Positions 8,784 through 20,771 of a DNA stretch of 64,000 nt are shown in pieces. The DNA lies in assembly GCA_036877525.1 (NCBI GenBank), contig JAZGTH010000144.1, positions 124,001 to 188,000 of the forward strand. Reading direction: 5' to 3'. A program made the translations under genes and the position numbers. Position 1 is the stretch's first letter; each line of letters opens with the position of its first letter. This DNA comes from Chromobotia macracanthus (lineage: Eukaryota; Chordata; Actinopteri; Cypriniformes; Botiidae). Under the pieces are notes generated by a model. That model searched no databases, had not been told where the DNA came from, and worked only from the letters and a program-made list of their open reading frames with translations.

Positions 8784-11700
8784 ACAGACACAGAGACGTT
8801 GTTTGATCCAGAGGTCAGGATGAACTTTACAACCTACACAATCTTTTAGGTCACAGAGCACAGAAAAAAAATGTGGAAAAAACAAAAGGTGGCGTATGTT
8901 CCCCTGGTAGAAATATCACAAATGATCTCCTGAGATCTTAATTGTATCTGTAACTCTAAGATGTTTCTTCTGAGAATGCAACTCCATGTAACATGTGAGT
9001 CTGTAATCTCTAGAGGAGACAGTGTCTCAAACACTTCTCATCACATTACTCCAAAGCCAAATGATCTAAACTGTGATGTCACACTGTAAGAGTATAAACT
9101 GAAAGTCAACAAGTTTCATTTATGACCATTTAGTTCTCCAAAGGAATTTCAGGAGAAACATCTGTGCTAGAGTTGAAACCTAAATGAAATATCATTGAAG
9201 ATTCTGGAGCTACATAATAGCAACATCTAAAGAAGAATATTCCACTGAGCTCATCAGGATCACCCTGTTTTGACTCTGACCATGTTTAAGTTATGCTAAA
9301 GTTTTGTGGTATGAATAGTGTGACTTTATAAATGGCTTGTTGACAGTGCTGCTAATGTGAAACACTGTCAACTACAACAATGGACACATAACAAAAACTA
9401 AATCTATTAATAGTTCAACCGAGGCGAGTTTGTGTCTGACTGGAGAATTATGAGGAGGATGCGTCACACAGCCAAAAGCTCATCAGCAACATGCCTGAAC
9501 CAAGAGAAACCTCAATGCCACACCAGGTCAAAGACTTCCTTCATCTTCTCTATGATTACCCAGCTAACAAGGAATGTTCTCTCAAAGTTCGCTCAAGTTA
9601 TTAAAAACATTCTTCCATTAATGTTAGTAAAACTTGCTTTGACGTCTTATATCATATATCAAAAATGTTATTCTTAAGTTGTTTGTGGAAGGTTTAAAAA
9701 TGTTACAGAATTTAAAAAATGTTTGAATAACGTTTTTAAAATTAAGCAATAACATTAGTACAATGTCTAAAAACTAGAAGATGAATAGTAGATGAATACT
9801 CTACATTCCACTTGTTATAATCTGTATTTTGTTCTCACCAGCTTCCAGATGGCTTGGCACAGCTCCTCTTGGGGATGTGAGGTGGTGACAACAGGTCACA
9901 AATTTCACCCCTGCTGGCAGGTGCCATAACAACACCATCTGCTTCCTTAAAACCTCTTTCTTTATTAACAGTCGCTCAACAGTAGACATGTACTCAGACT
10001 ACTAGAGAGTACTAGAGAGTATATAGACATGAGTAATATAATTTGTTATAACATTGATATGAAAATGTGTTGTTTAAGTTCATGAATGTCATGAAATGGT
10101 CGAGATTCACTTGAGAGACCCAGCTGAATCTTTTTTACTTTTAACTATATTTATATTTGCAATATATGAATCATGTTTGGAGGCTATTACATAGATAAAA
10201 GATGGAAATCATTAACATTTTGAGGCAGAACTCGGTCCCCCTTGAAATTCACATCCGATGAGCATGGACAAATTCAGGAAAGCTGTATGCATAAGACAAA
10301 TTCACTTCAGACAGCCTAATGTTATGCAAACTTTGAACGTGGGCAAATCTATATTGTTTTGCTTTGAATTTTCAACACTGATAAAGTTTGTAAGAGTTCC
10401 AGTTGGTTTAGAATTTAACACCACTGCAGGCAAAAACTCATAAGCGTCAAACTGCTTTGTATTTTAATCCAAACAGTGGAAGTTGTACAGTCAGTACGCA
10501 ACACGCTAAACTTAGAAAAGTGACCACATGTGCACCTGTTGTGGCACGGTCAACATGTTTAGACTCCAGCTAAGCTGCAACCGCAGGCCCTGCAGTGGGT
10601 TGTTTATTGATTATGGGGCAACAAATCTTGTTTACAGTGGGACTGTAATGGATAATAGCTTGTACAAACATGCAGAGTGTACATAGTATGTTCCTAGTGC
10701 TGCCCAACTGCATGAGTATACATATATCACAAATATACATGTACATGTATCTCTATACAAACTGCATGAGTATACATACATCATAACATACAGACAATAT
10801 AGGGATGTGATTCCAGAAACAATGAAACTTGCACAATGAAACAGACTTCTAATGTTTACACAGCAGTTTAATCCACTGTTATCAGCCAACACCATCACTG
10901 ACACATGGAGACACGTGTCTCTTTGCAGTTTCTGTGCATAATAATGTCATGTCAAACATGAGCACACAAAGCAGGACAAAATACACAACTGACCAATTGC
11001 ACACGATTCACATTCTTACGTTTTCATTTTGAAAAACTACAAACTAAAAGTCAGTAAGTGAAAGACAATATGGAACATATGAAATCACACATCACAAACT
11101 TACAAGAATGTAAATGCATTCTACAGTTGAGGAGAACTGTAAGGATTTATCTACTCATGCAGCCATGAGAAACATACTGAGTAAAAGAAGGTCAAAGTAT
11201 CACATGCATACTTTTGTTGATTTTTTGTTTTGATGTCCAGGAACTGGTAAGGCCTGCATATATATCTGAAACGTTCTGTTGCTGTGTTACGGTGAACTGT
11301 TGTTATGTTAACCAAGCTTGAGTATCGTTTCAAAGTTGAATTGAGATGTTGGAGGTCAAACGTATGAGATCACACACAGAAAATTCACATACTGCAGTTT
11401 ACATACTAGGTCATTTGTTCTGGTTGTACATTTTCAACATTACGTGTTTTTCATGTACATTAATCAAGTACATAATATAACTGTCATAATCAGTTCCAAT
11501 CAGAACTAAAATAATATAGCTCACATATATAAAAAAATATGTGAGCTATAACAGAGAGACACTTATTGACTAGCAAACACAGAAATATTACATATCCTGT
11601 GACAAACTTTCTTTCTTTGTGGTTGAGAAACTGGGTTTAGGTTTCCAGCAGCATCCTGTTGAAGATGATAGACCAAGGGCGAGTGAAAGATAAGAAGAAC

Positions 11701-12261
11701 TAAAGCTGGAGAAGACAGAACTGCAGTGGTGTAGATGTCCCCTCTGCAGGCACCTGCAGGCTGCTCTGCTGCAGGATGAGCTCAGTCATTATCTTTAGAG
11801 CCGTGGTCAATATTCTATAATCAAGACTTGACAATGTTTTTCTCAATGTGACTTATAAGGTCGTAGACGAAGAGCAACTGCACAACCACTGTGACTCACA
11901 CAATTTGCATTTACATCATAAATTCAAAGCGGTTTGGAAATATTCCTTAAGATCAAGCTCTTTGCATGGCCCAGGAAGTCAAATTTGACAATGAAAAACA
12001 ATGAGCGTCTGTTTAAATCTTATTGCAAAGTTTGCACTAGCAAAACATCCGCGTTCCTAAGGTTAATGATAAACGTTTAATTTGTCTTTGATAAAGAGTT
12101 CTCCACAGTCATGAGACCTGCTACTGAGGTCCTGGTGACCTTTGGAGAAGATATCACACATTCTTCACGCATGCCAATGCAGCTTGCGAGACCTGGTCTG
12201 TGCTCATCACAATGTGCTTTGAGATGTTAAATAAATGGCTGCTCGGAGCATGAAAACTAAA
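8784..12261. other. spacer with a few exon-like frames
   Basis: AT-rich and mostly featureless. Two short open frames read like decayed coding sequence. One is on the plus strand at about 9440-9600 (around 52 codons, containing MPHQVKDFLHLLYDY). The other is on the minus strand at 9989-9835: an ATG, about 51 codons and then a good donor (G|GTGAGA). Neither is recognised and they may belong to an old repeat. Two near-copies of ACTGCATGAGTATACATA lie near 10708 and 10760, and a hairpin is at 11515-11550. Confidence 0.35.
11515..11550. repeat. perfect 14-bp inverted repeat
   Basis: TATAGCTCACATAT at 11515-11528 and its exact reverse complement at 11537-11550 enclose an 8-base A-rich loop. No flanking gene explains it. 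Confidence 0.75.
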
Positions 12262-12827
12262 GCTATGTTTACACTGGCACAAAAACTCATTTGCGTGTTG
12301 TTGCATGTGTCTAAACACATACGATTTTTTGTATCCGATCTGGCCACTTTCAAATGTGGATTTTTAATCGAATATCTGATATCCAGACATCCGACCTGCG
12401 TCTAAACACATATATCAGATTTACCTTGGCTGTAACGCCACTGTTACACGACGGATTGCATTGAGTATCATCATTTTGCACATGTACCGAATCTAAACAT
12501 AAATAAAGAGCATTAAAGCCAAATATAAGGAGGCTATAAGGATATATGGAATTGTCGTTTCAACGAGGCAAAAGCATTAAAGCCGTCTTTATGATGGTGG
12601 CATTGAAAACGCTTTCACTTTTTTTGCCGACTTTTTAAGATAAATTAGCAACAGTCCATTCGAGTGTCAATCATAGCGCTTTCATTAGTGAATGACTTGA
12701 ATCTTTTTGGTCAGGAGATTAATGTAAAACTGCACATTGGATATGAGACGTAAGTGTAAACAGGCAGGCCAAAAAATCGGACATGGACTTAAGATCTGAG
12801 CATTAGGACTTGCAGTGTAAACGCAGC
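12262..12827. mobile_element. MITE-like non-autonomous DNA transposon
   Basis: The left end GCTATGTTTACACTG and the reverse complement of the right end GCTGCGTTTACACTG match at 13 of 15 positions. Five-base repeats CTAAA flank the element (12257-12261 and 12828-12832). It is about 566 bp long and contains no coding capacity. Ends of this GCGTTTACACTG type are common in fish genomes; I do not assign the superfamily. Confidence 0.6.
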
Positions 12828-12832
12828 CTAAA

Positions 12833-13559
12833 GTTCAGTTTTGCACAATAAAAAGTTTTGGTACCATGTTAGGTGGCCACTGTACACATCAAATGTAAAA
12901 TCTGGATCAGGCATGAACCACAACTTTAAGACTCACCGTCACTGACAAAGAATGACCTTCTCAACCAGCTGTGGTTTCATGTTGTAGGATTTAACAGCAT
13001 TTTGTTTTAGAATCAGATCTAACTCACACACACACTTCATCACAAACCTGACCCTTGACCCATATCAGCAGGTCACGTGATTTATACAGTCAGTGAAAGC
13101 AGGAAACTGACAGACCCTCCTGAGGGCACTAAAACTCTGAGAGACACCACTACACTAATACAGAGCCGAATGTTCATTACTGTAGCTGAGTGGCTTCAGG
13201 GGTCAGAGAATGATGTGTGTTCCTCTCATCTGAGGTTTAATTCATCTGAGGTTAACCTCAAGCTCTTCTTCACAGTTCTCATACTATAGGATCTGCTTCA
13301 TTAGATGAGACGAGCAATAATTCACTGCACAAAACATGAAATCACCAAAAATCAAGAAAAAACAAGCAAAACACTATAAACAAAATATAAAAACAACTTT
13401 TTTAAGTTGTTTATGTTCAAATTAATAAGTGGCTTTAACAAAGCAATTATTTATATATAAATATTTGTTTATATTTATATATTTTTAAATAGTAATAGTA
13501 ATAGTTCAGCCAAAACAATTTTACAGGAACAATTGAATCCATCAGTAACACAAGAGTGA
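12833..13559. other. spacer, no gene seen
   Basis: Non-coding by inspection. A 70-codon frame at 13077-13289 has no recognisable motif, and the remainder up to copy B is strongly AT-rich. Confidence 0.4.
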
Positions 13560-13564
13560 AAAAC

Positions 13565-14027
13565 TGTAAGGGGGCTGAGGCAGAAGCTGAAGCAGGATCC
13601 AGTTGCAGATGTTTATTGGGGTTATCCATAATCAAAGTCGAAAGTACAGGCAAAGGGTCGTAATACACATAGACAGTCCAACCATGCAACACAACAAAAG
13701 GGAGAGACGTAAATCAGAGGTCGTAAATCCAGGCAGAGAATCAATATCTAAACAAACAGTCCGATCCAGGTGTCAAACAAAGGGGCTAGGCAAAAATCAG
13801 AAAACGAGAACCAAACAATAGGTAACACAGGAAAGCAGGCAGTAAAAGAGAATGCTTAGTAGTCAGGTGTTAAGCTGGCAATACTTCGCAACGTGGCCAT
13901 GTGGCAGCAAGGTTTATATAGCTGCCAAACAGGAAGTAAGTTCATAGTTCAAAGTTCAGAGTTCAGCAGAGGGAGCATGAGCAGTCAGTATTCCGGTGAG
14001 GGCTCCCTCTGCTGGCGTGATGTTACA
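13565..14027 (-). repeat. 3' LTR of copy B (463 bp)
   Basis: Left-hand LTR in window coordinates, read on the minus strand from TGTAACATC at 14027 to CCTTACA at 13565. The polypurine tract (eight G on the minus strand, 14031-14038) lies just upstream. Confidence 0.92.
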
Positions 14028-17000
14028 GAACCCCCCCCTCTAGGAGCACCTCCAGGTGCTCTACGTGGGCGTCCCCGTGGACGTGGTGCTGGACGGTCAG
14101 GTCTGGCTCGATGAAACTCCTCCGTGAGTGAGGGATCCAGAATGTCCCCTGCCGCTACCCACGATCTCTCCTCTGGGCCGTATCCCTCCCAATCCACCAG
14201 GTATTGTAACTGACCCCCTCTTCGCCGTGAGTCAAGCAGGACGTTCACCTTGTAGGCCGGCGTTCCGCCAATGTCCAGCGGTGGCGGTGGCTCCTGCAAT
14301 ATGGCCTCGGGGTCAGCGTCCCGGTGGAAAGGTTTGAGGAGTGACACATGGAAAGAAGGAGAGATGCGGTAGTCAGCAGGAAGCTCTAATTGGTAAGTGA
14401 CCTCATTAATCTGTCTTATGATTTTAAATGGGCCAACATACCTGGGAGAGAGCTTCCTGCTCGGCAGACGTAGCTTGAGATCCCTCGTGGAGAGCCAGAC
14501 CCTTTGTCCAGGTTGGTATGGAGGGTGTGGGCGACGGTGACGGTTAGCGTTAATCTCCTGCCTCCTCACAGCGCGTTGAAGCCGTACATGGGCACTGTCC
14601 CACACCCTCTCACTGTTACGAATCCAGTCGTTAACAGCAGGCACAGACGATGGTTCTCCCGACCACGGGAACAGGGGAGGCTGGTAACCCAGCACACATT
14701 GAAATGGTGTGAGTCCTGTAGAGGAGTGCGTGAGTGAGTTCTGGGCATACTCGGTCCAAGGGAGAAATTCAGCCCAGCGATGTTGTTCGCGGCTGCAGTA
14801 AGTCCGCAGGTACCTGCCGATCTCTTGGTTCAGCCTCTCCACCTGACCGTTTGACTGCGGATGATAACCAGAGGTTAAACTCACATTGATATCTAAAAGG
14901 TTACAAAAGGATTTCCAAACCTGAGAGGTGAACTGAGTTCCTCGATCTGATACAATGTCTTCAGGTAGACCATAGTTTCGAAAGACATGGTGGAACATGG
15001 CTTGAGCAGTCTCCATGGCAGTAGGTAATCCTTTTAATGGAACCAGACGACAGGCTTTGGAGAAGCGGTCGACGATGACCAGAATTGTGGTGTAACCATC
15101 AGACAGGGGTAAGTCAGTGATGAAGTCGATGGAGAGGTGAGACCAAGGTCGTTGGGGAATCGGGAGAGGCTGTAGAAGTCCCGTCGGCAGGTCCCTGGGA
15201 GTCTTGGACTGGGCACAGATGGAGCAAGACTTGACATAATTGGCCACATCTTTGGTCATTGAAGGCCACCAGAAGGAATTCTGCACAAGTTTAAGGGTTC
15301 GTGAAATGCCGGGATGTCCCGTGCTGAGTGATGTGTGGACCCACTGGATGACCCGGTGACGTAGTGTCTGGGGAACATATTGTTTGGAGGGGGGCAGTTC
15401 GGTGGTGATGGTTCTGTGAGGACGGCCTGGTGAATTTCCTCCATTATGTCCCAGTTGACCGGAGCAACAAACAAGGCTGGACTTAGGATAGGTTCAGGAT
15501 TGTAGTTCTGTCGTGGGGGATCATGGCGCCTGGATAGTGCATCTGCCTTGCTATTCTTGGAGCCTGGACGATAAGTAACTGTAAAATGGAATCGTGAAAA
15601 GAACAGAGACCATCTTGCCTGGCGTGAATTCAGACGTCGAGCAGACTTGACATACTCAAGGTTCTTATGGTCCGTGATAACTTGAAAAGGATGAGCTGCC
15701 CCCTCGAGCCAATGTCTCCACTCTTCCATGGCAGCCTTCATTGACAGAAGCTCTTTGTTTCCCACATCATAATTAAACTCAGCGGGGTTAGCTTCCGAGA
15801 GAAGAAGGCACACGGGAAAAGCTTGGGAGGCTGTCCATGACGTTGAGAGAGCACGGCTCCAATCCCGCAGTCAGAAGCATCGACCTCCACAATGAAGGGG
15901 AGTTCTGGATCTGGATGTTTAAGGATGGGGGCCGTCGTGAAGCTGGTCTTGAGCTTTTGGAAGGCTGCATTGGCGGAAGCGTTCCATGACAACTTCCTGG
16001 GTTTTCCCTTGAGTAATGAGGTGAGAGGTGCAGCAATAGAACTGTAGTTCCTAATGAAGCGTCGATAGAAGTTAGCAAAGCCCAGGAACCTCTGCAATTC
16101 TTTCAACGTGGAGGGCTGCGGCCACTCAGTGACGGCGGTTACCTTAGAAGCATCCATTTCAACGCCCTGGTGGCTGATGTTGTACCCCAGGAATGTTGTC
16201 TGCTTCACATGAAACTCACATTTTTCAGTCTTGACATAGAGTTGGTGATTGAGAAGCTTGGAAAGAACACTCTTGACGTGAGTGACATGATCCTCTTCAT
16301 TCAGGGAATAGATTAGGATGTCGTCAAGATATGCGATGACATACTTGTGGAGGACATCTTTGAAGACTTCATTTATGAAGGATTGGAAGACGGCTGGGGC
16401 ATTGGCAAGGCCAAAGGGCATAACCAGGTATTCGTAGTGCCCCCTGGTGGTGAGAAAAGCTGTCTTCCACTCATCTCCGTCCCTGATGCGTATCAGGTTA
16501 TAAGCGTTTCTCAAGTCGAGTTTAGTAAAAATTTTGGCCTTCCTGAGTTGTTCTAGGGCAGAAGGGACTAGAGGCAGTGGATACCTGAATTTAACAGTGA
16601 CATTATTGAGGCCTCTGTAGTCGATGCACGGACGCAGACCCCCATCCTTCTTCTCCACGAAGAAGAAGCCGGCTGCAGCGGGAGAAGTAGAAGGACGGAT
16701 AAAGCCAGCTTCCAGAGCCTCCTTGATGTAGTCCTCCATAGCCTGTGCTTCTTGGCGTGACAGCGGGTAGACTTTGCTTTTGGGAGGACACATGTTGGGA
16801 AGAAGGTCTATAGCACAGTCCCAGTGCCGATGTGGTGGTAACTGTGTGGCTTTAACCTTGCTGAAGACCTCCAAAAGCTCGTTATAAACCTTGGGGATCT
16901 TTGGTTGGGTCAGGCTCGGAGGGCTCCCCATGCTTGTGGACAGACATGGACTGGACTGCTTAAGGGTTAGACAGTGACTAAAACAGAATGGAGACCAGTG

Positions 17001-18346
17001 GGTCAGCTCACCCGTGCGCCAGGAGATGTGGGGATCGTGGCAACTTAGCCATGGCATTCCTAAAATTATTTCATATTTGGGTGAGTCGATCAGATATAGA
17101 GAGATGTTCTCTTCATGAAAAACCCCAATTTGCATTTTCAGTGATCGGGTCTGTTCCAGAACTCCTCCTTTGATGGGTTGGTTATTGACAGCCGTAATAC
17201 TGATAGGTGGAAAGCATGGAATGGTGGGTAGTTGATGTTTCCGGGCGATGTCCGAGTTGATGAGGTTGAGAGCGGCACCGGAATCTACTAATGCTGTCAA
17301 CATAAAAGAACCACTTTCGGTAGAAATCTGTACAGGTAATGTGAAGACTAACTGGATTTTGTGAAAAGGTGTCCACATTCACCCGGTCTTGTGCTGTGAG
17401 GGACCTCCAGGTCTTTTGAGGACACTGTGACTTATGATGACCTGGTTCACCACAATAAAAGCAGAGGTTGTTGATGAACCTTCGTCTACGCTCGTCCTCA
17501 GACAGCCTGGTAGATCCTACTTGCATGGGCTTGGTAACACATGGTGCCTCAGGATTCCGAAGTGCAGGTCGTGACATAAGGTGGGATGCATGCGCTTGCT
17601 TGGGTTTAGGTGAGTTCCTGAGCAAATTATCAATCTTAACAGTCATGTTAACAAAGTCATTGAAAGAAGATTCCTCACCTCGACATGCCATCTCCAACTG
17701 CAATTGGGGACATAGGCTTTCCCGAAACACCCCTTTAAGTGCAGCATCATTCCATCCACTCTGAGCTGCAAGAGTCCTGAATTCAACTGCGTGCTCTGCT
17801 GCACTATGTGAGCCTTGAGAAAGGTGTAAAAGACGAGACGAAACATCCCGACCCCCCAGCAGGATATTCAAATACTTCTCGGAGTTGTTGCAAAAAATAC
17901 TCAGGTGAAGATCTAAACTGTTCGTCCGTCTCCCAAACCGCAGCAGCCCAATCAATAGCCTTGCCAGATAATAGTGACATGATAAAAGAGCATTGATCAG
18001 AACTAGCATGAGACTGATCCCCCAACGATTCCAAATAAGTGCGTACTTGTCGAATGAACCCTTTACACCGTTCTGCAGAACCATCAAACTTATCGGGAAG
18101 AGCAAGTCTTACCGTGCTCGACGTGGTGGAAGGAGGAGAGCAAAGTCGCTGGAGCAGTAGTTCATTCGATGCCTGTACGTTAGCTAGCTGTTCGTGGTAG
18201 CTGCGTAATAGTTCTCCCTGGTAGACAAATGCAGCTTGCAGCTGTGAAACATCCGCTGGATTGAGGGTAGGCGAAGTATTCTGTAAGGGGGCTGAGGCAG
18301 AAGCTGAAGCAGGATCCAGTTGCAGATGTTTATTGGGGTTATCCAT
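13985..18346 (-). pseudogene. gag-pol polyprotein gene of copy B, frameshifted
   Basis: Starts at the ATG 18346-18344 inside the 5' LTR and ends at TGA 13985 inside the 3' LTR, as in copy A. Frame breaks relative to copy A: one extra G in a G6 run at about 17854-17859 in gag; two bases lost near 17352, between the CCHC knuckle and the protease; one C lost near 15786 in RNase H; one T lost after a C6 run near 15393 before the integrase. From 15286 to 13985 the integrase core and chromodomain are open without interruption. The RT block with YLDD (near 16318-16330) is also intact. Whether this copy could make protein depends on whether those indels are real. Confidence 0.88.
18271..18281 (-). 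other. primer binding site of copy B
   Basis: On the minus strand GAATACTTCGC follows the 5' LTR directly, identical to copy A. The copy B LTR also keeps GCGAAGTATT (near 18600-18609, minus strand) downstream of its TATATAA-type box, so the self-complementary pair is kept in both elements. Confidence 0.6.
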
Positions 18347-18744
18347 AATCAAAGTCGAAAGTACAGGCAAAGGGTCGTAATACACATAGACAGTCCAACC
18401 ATGCAACACAACAAAAGGGAGAGACGTAAATCAGAGGTCGTAAATCCAGGCAGAGAATCAATATCTAAACAAACAGTCCGATCCAGGTGTCAAACAAAGG
18501 GGCTAGGCAAAAATCAGAAAACGAGAACCAAACAATAGGTAACACAGGAAAGCAGGCAGTAAAAGAGAATGCTTAGTAGTCAGGTGTTAAGCTGGCAATA
18601 CTTCGCAATCTGGCCATGTGGCAGCAAGGTTTATATAGCTGCCAAACAGGAAGTAAGTTCATAGTTCAAAGTTCAGAGTTCAGCAGAGGGAGCATGAGCA
18701 GTCAGTATTCCGGTGAGGGCTCCCTCTGCTGGCGTGATGTTACA
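18282..18744 (-). repeat. 5' LTR of copy B (463 bp)
   Basis: Right-hand LTR in window coordinates. It contains the TATA-like box, the conserved 17-codon upstream frame and the gag ATG at 18346. Nearly identical to the other LTR. Confidence 0.92.
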
Positions 18745-18749
18745 AAAAC

Positions 18750-20585
18750 ATGGAGTTGGCACAATTTTCATACTAAAGTAAATGTCTGAAAATATTTAAC
18801 GTCCGCATATTTCCATATTTTACACTGTCAGCATAAACATTTCAGCAGCTATCAGCAAAACATGTTGGATTGTTGGGGAGTTATACATGGATCATTCTGA
18901 TCATTTTGTCTCAGTGGTGCTTGCGAACAAATCATCACTATTATTCTCCTGCATACTTCTTCTTTTTCTGAACAAAACTTTGGTACGTAATTTGTCCCGC
19001 ACCTTTGTCGTAGACCTATGAATGAGGTGTCAAACCGACCTGCTTTTTAAGGAGAGGTGAGAAAGACTTGCATGTCTCTGTGATGTTCTGGTGCTGAGAT
19101 AAAGGGTGCTCTAAATGGTTGCTAGGGCATGGCTAGACAGTTTCCATGGTAATAATTAAAGACTACTTGTCAGTCTGAGTCAAAAGAGGCCACCCACTTG
19201 TCTCTACGATGTCCTGATGCCTCTCACCTTTTTAAATATAAGTCAATGGGGTGGTTGCTAGGGTACTGTAACAGGTTGCTAGGGCGTGGCTATGAAGTTG
19301 AAATGTCACCATGTGTTGCTTACTAAGCTGAGCGATATGAGCGATATGAGTAACAGTGATGCTTTGCTTTGCAAGCACCCCTAATGATGAACAATAATGT
19401 CTCATTATCTACGTTGTTGTAGATGCATGATGACTACAACAACGTTGTGTGAGATGTTTAATCTGGACTGTATCTTCACAACATCTTTACCGTGTTTCTC
19501 ATGGCATCTTTACATCTTTAGAAGAAAACAATTTAGTTCAATGCTCTTCAGTATGTACTGTGTGTGTGTATATATGACATTTACTAGTTTAATTAGTTGT
19601 ATTTAGTGTAAACTGAGTTCTGTTTTCTGAATTAAGCTCTGATAAATCACACATGAGGGATAATGTACAGTCTGTTGATAAATATTGTGAAATACACACA
19701 GAACAGAATACCATTATTATCATTAAATAGTTATCATTAAATCATTAGTGTACATTAAATTATCATTAAATGAACAAGGCATACAAAATTAAATGTAAGT
19801 AAATATAAACTATACACATATATGCATATATAAACAGGTCATGTGTTTGCACAGCGCTTGTATAGTGTAGCTGGCATAGCTTATATAGATGAGGCACAAG
19901 CAGATATGTACATAAAGGGCATAAGAAGAACATAAGGAGTACAGTTTTGAATTTTGAATTGTATTGCAACTTATAAAGATGAGAAGTGTTAGTGCAGTGT
20001 CCCTTATTAAATGAACTTCCATCTTTAATGGCATGTGGATACAGTCACTGTATAAAATTCTTGAGCACACAGTTCTTATAGTAAAGTACAGTTTTGAAAA
20101 ATAGTGTCACAGCAGTTTAATTGTCAGTAGTTTGTCGCTTGTCAAATCACAGTTTCAAAGCAAATTCTCCAGATTTATATCTGCATCCGTTTTGTTCAGA
20201 TTTCAGATTACATTTGTAAAAGTGCTTGTGAATAAAGAATATAATGATGACATGCTCATAGAATTGCTCAGAGAGGCATGTAAATACTAACAGCCTGAAG
20301 ACAGTGATGTATGGAGGCTGTCTCACATGTGCTGCATAGTTCCCTGATGAGACACGAGTCTTCCACACACCACACAACCCTGAAGACTTTCTCATCACCC
20401 ACCTCAAGTGAATCCCACCAGATGTCACTGCAATTATCTTACAGTCTCACATTACAACCTTTCCTCTGACCTAAATCTGATCTGTTGATCATAAAAATAG
20501 ACCGAAGGAAGTCAGGGAAGTCCTTGTTTACCTCATACAGCTTCAGAAGATCTCTGTTACGTCAATGTCACTCAGAGTTTATTTA
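18750..20585. repeat. spacer with TTGCTAGGG-type fish repeat
   Basis: No gene. Around 19100-19300 the motif GGTTGCTAGGGCATGGCTA recurs with variation (GGTTGCTAGGGTACTG, GGTTGCTAGGGCGTGGCTA), as in a family dispersed in many fish genomes. The rest is AT-rich DNA. An open frame of 93 codons on the minus strand (20428-20147) has no recognisable motif. Confidence 0.4.
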
Positions 20586-20771
20586 TTAAAGCAATAGTTT
20601 ATTCAAAAATTATAATTATGTAATATTTATGCTCAGGCCGTTCCACCCCATATGTTTTGTGTTTTTGGTTAAACACAGGTGGTGAATATTTAAAACATTT
20701 TCACACAGAGAAATAACATGAGGGTGTGAAAATAATGAGAATTTTAATTTTGGGGTGAACTGTCCCTTTAA
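20586..20771. mobile_element. short TTAA-ended MITE
   Basis: The left end TTAAAGCAATAGTTTATTCA and the reverse complement of the right end TTAAAGGGACAGTTCACCCC form imperfect inverted repeats. Both begin with TTAA, the target used by piggyBac- and Kolobok-type transposases. The inner sequence (CACCCTCATGTTATTTC on the complement) is that of a very common cyprinid MITE. Confidence 0.6.

Larger units (their letters stand above)
13565..18744 (-). mobile_element. Ty3/gypsy retrotransposon, Tf1/sushi-like, copy B
   Basis: The same family as copy A in opposite orientation, 5180 bp. The 463-bp LTRs differ at only two adjacent-region bases that I can see (AACGTGG versus AATCTGG). The 5-bp target duplication AAAAC is present on both sides (13560-13564 and 18745-18749). 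The LTRs carry 82 bp that copy A lacks, so at least two LTR variants have been active. The internal region is closely similar to copy A through all domains. It has no in-frame nonsense codons of the kind seen in copy A; its breaks are small indels, three of them in or beside C/G runs. These may be real or may be assembly errors. Confidence 0.93.
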
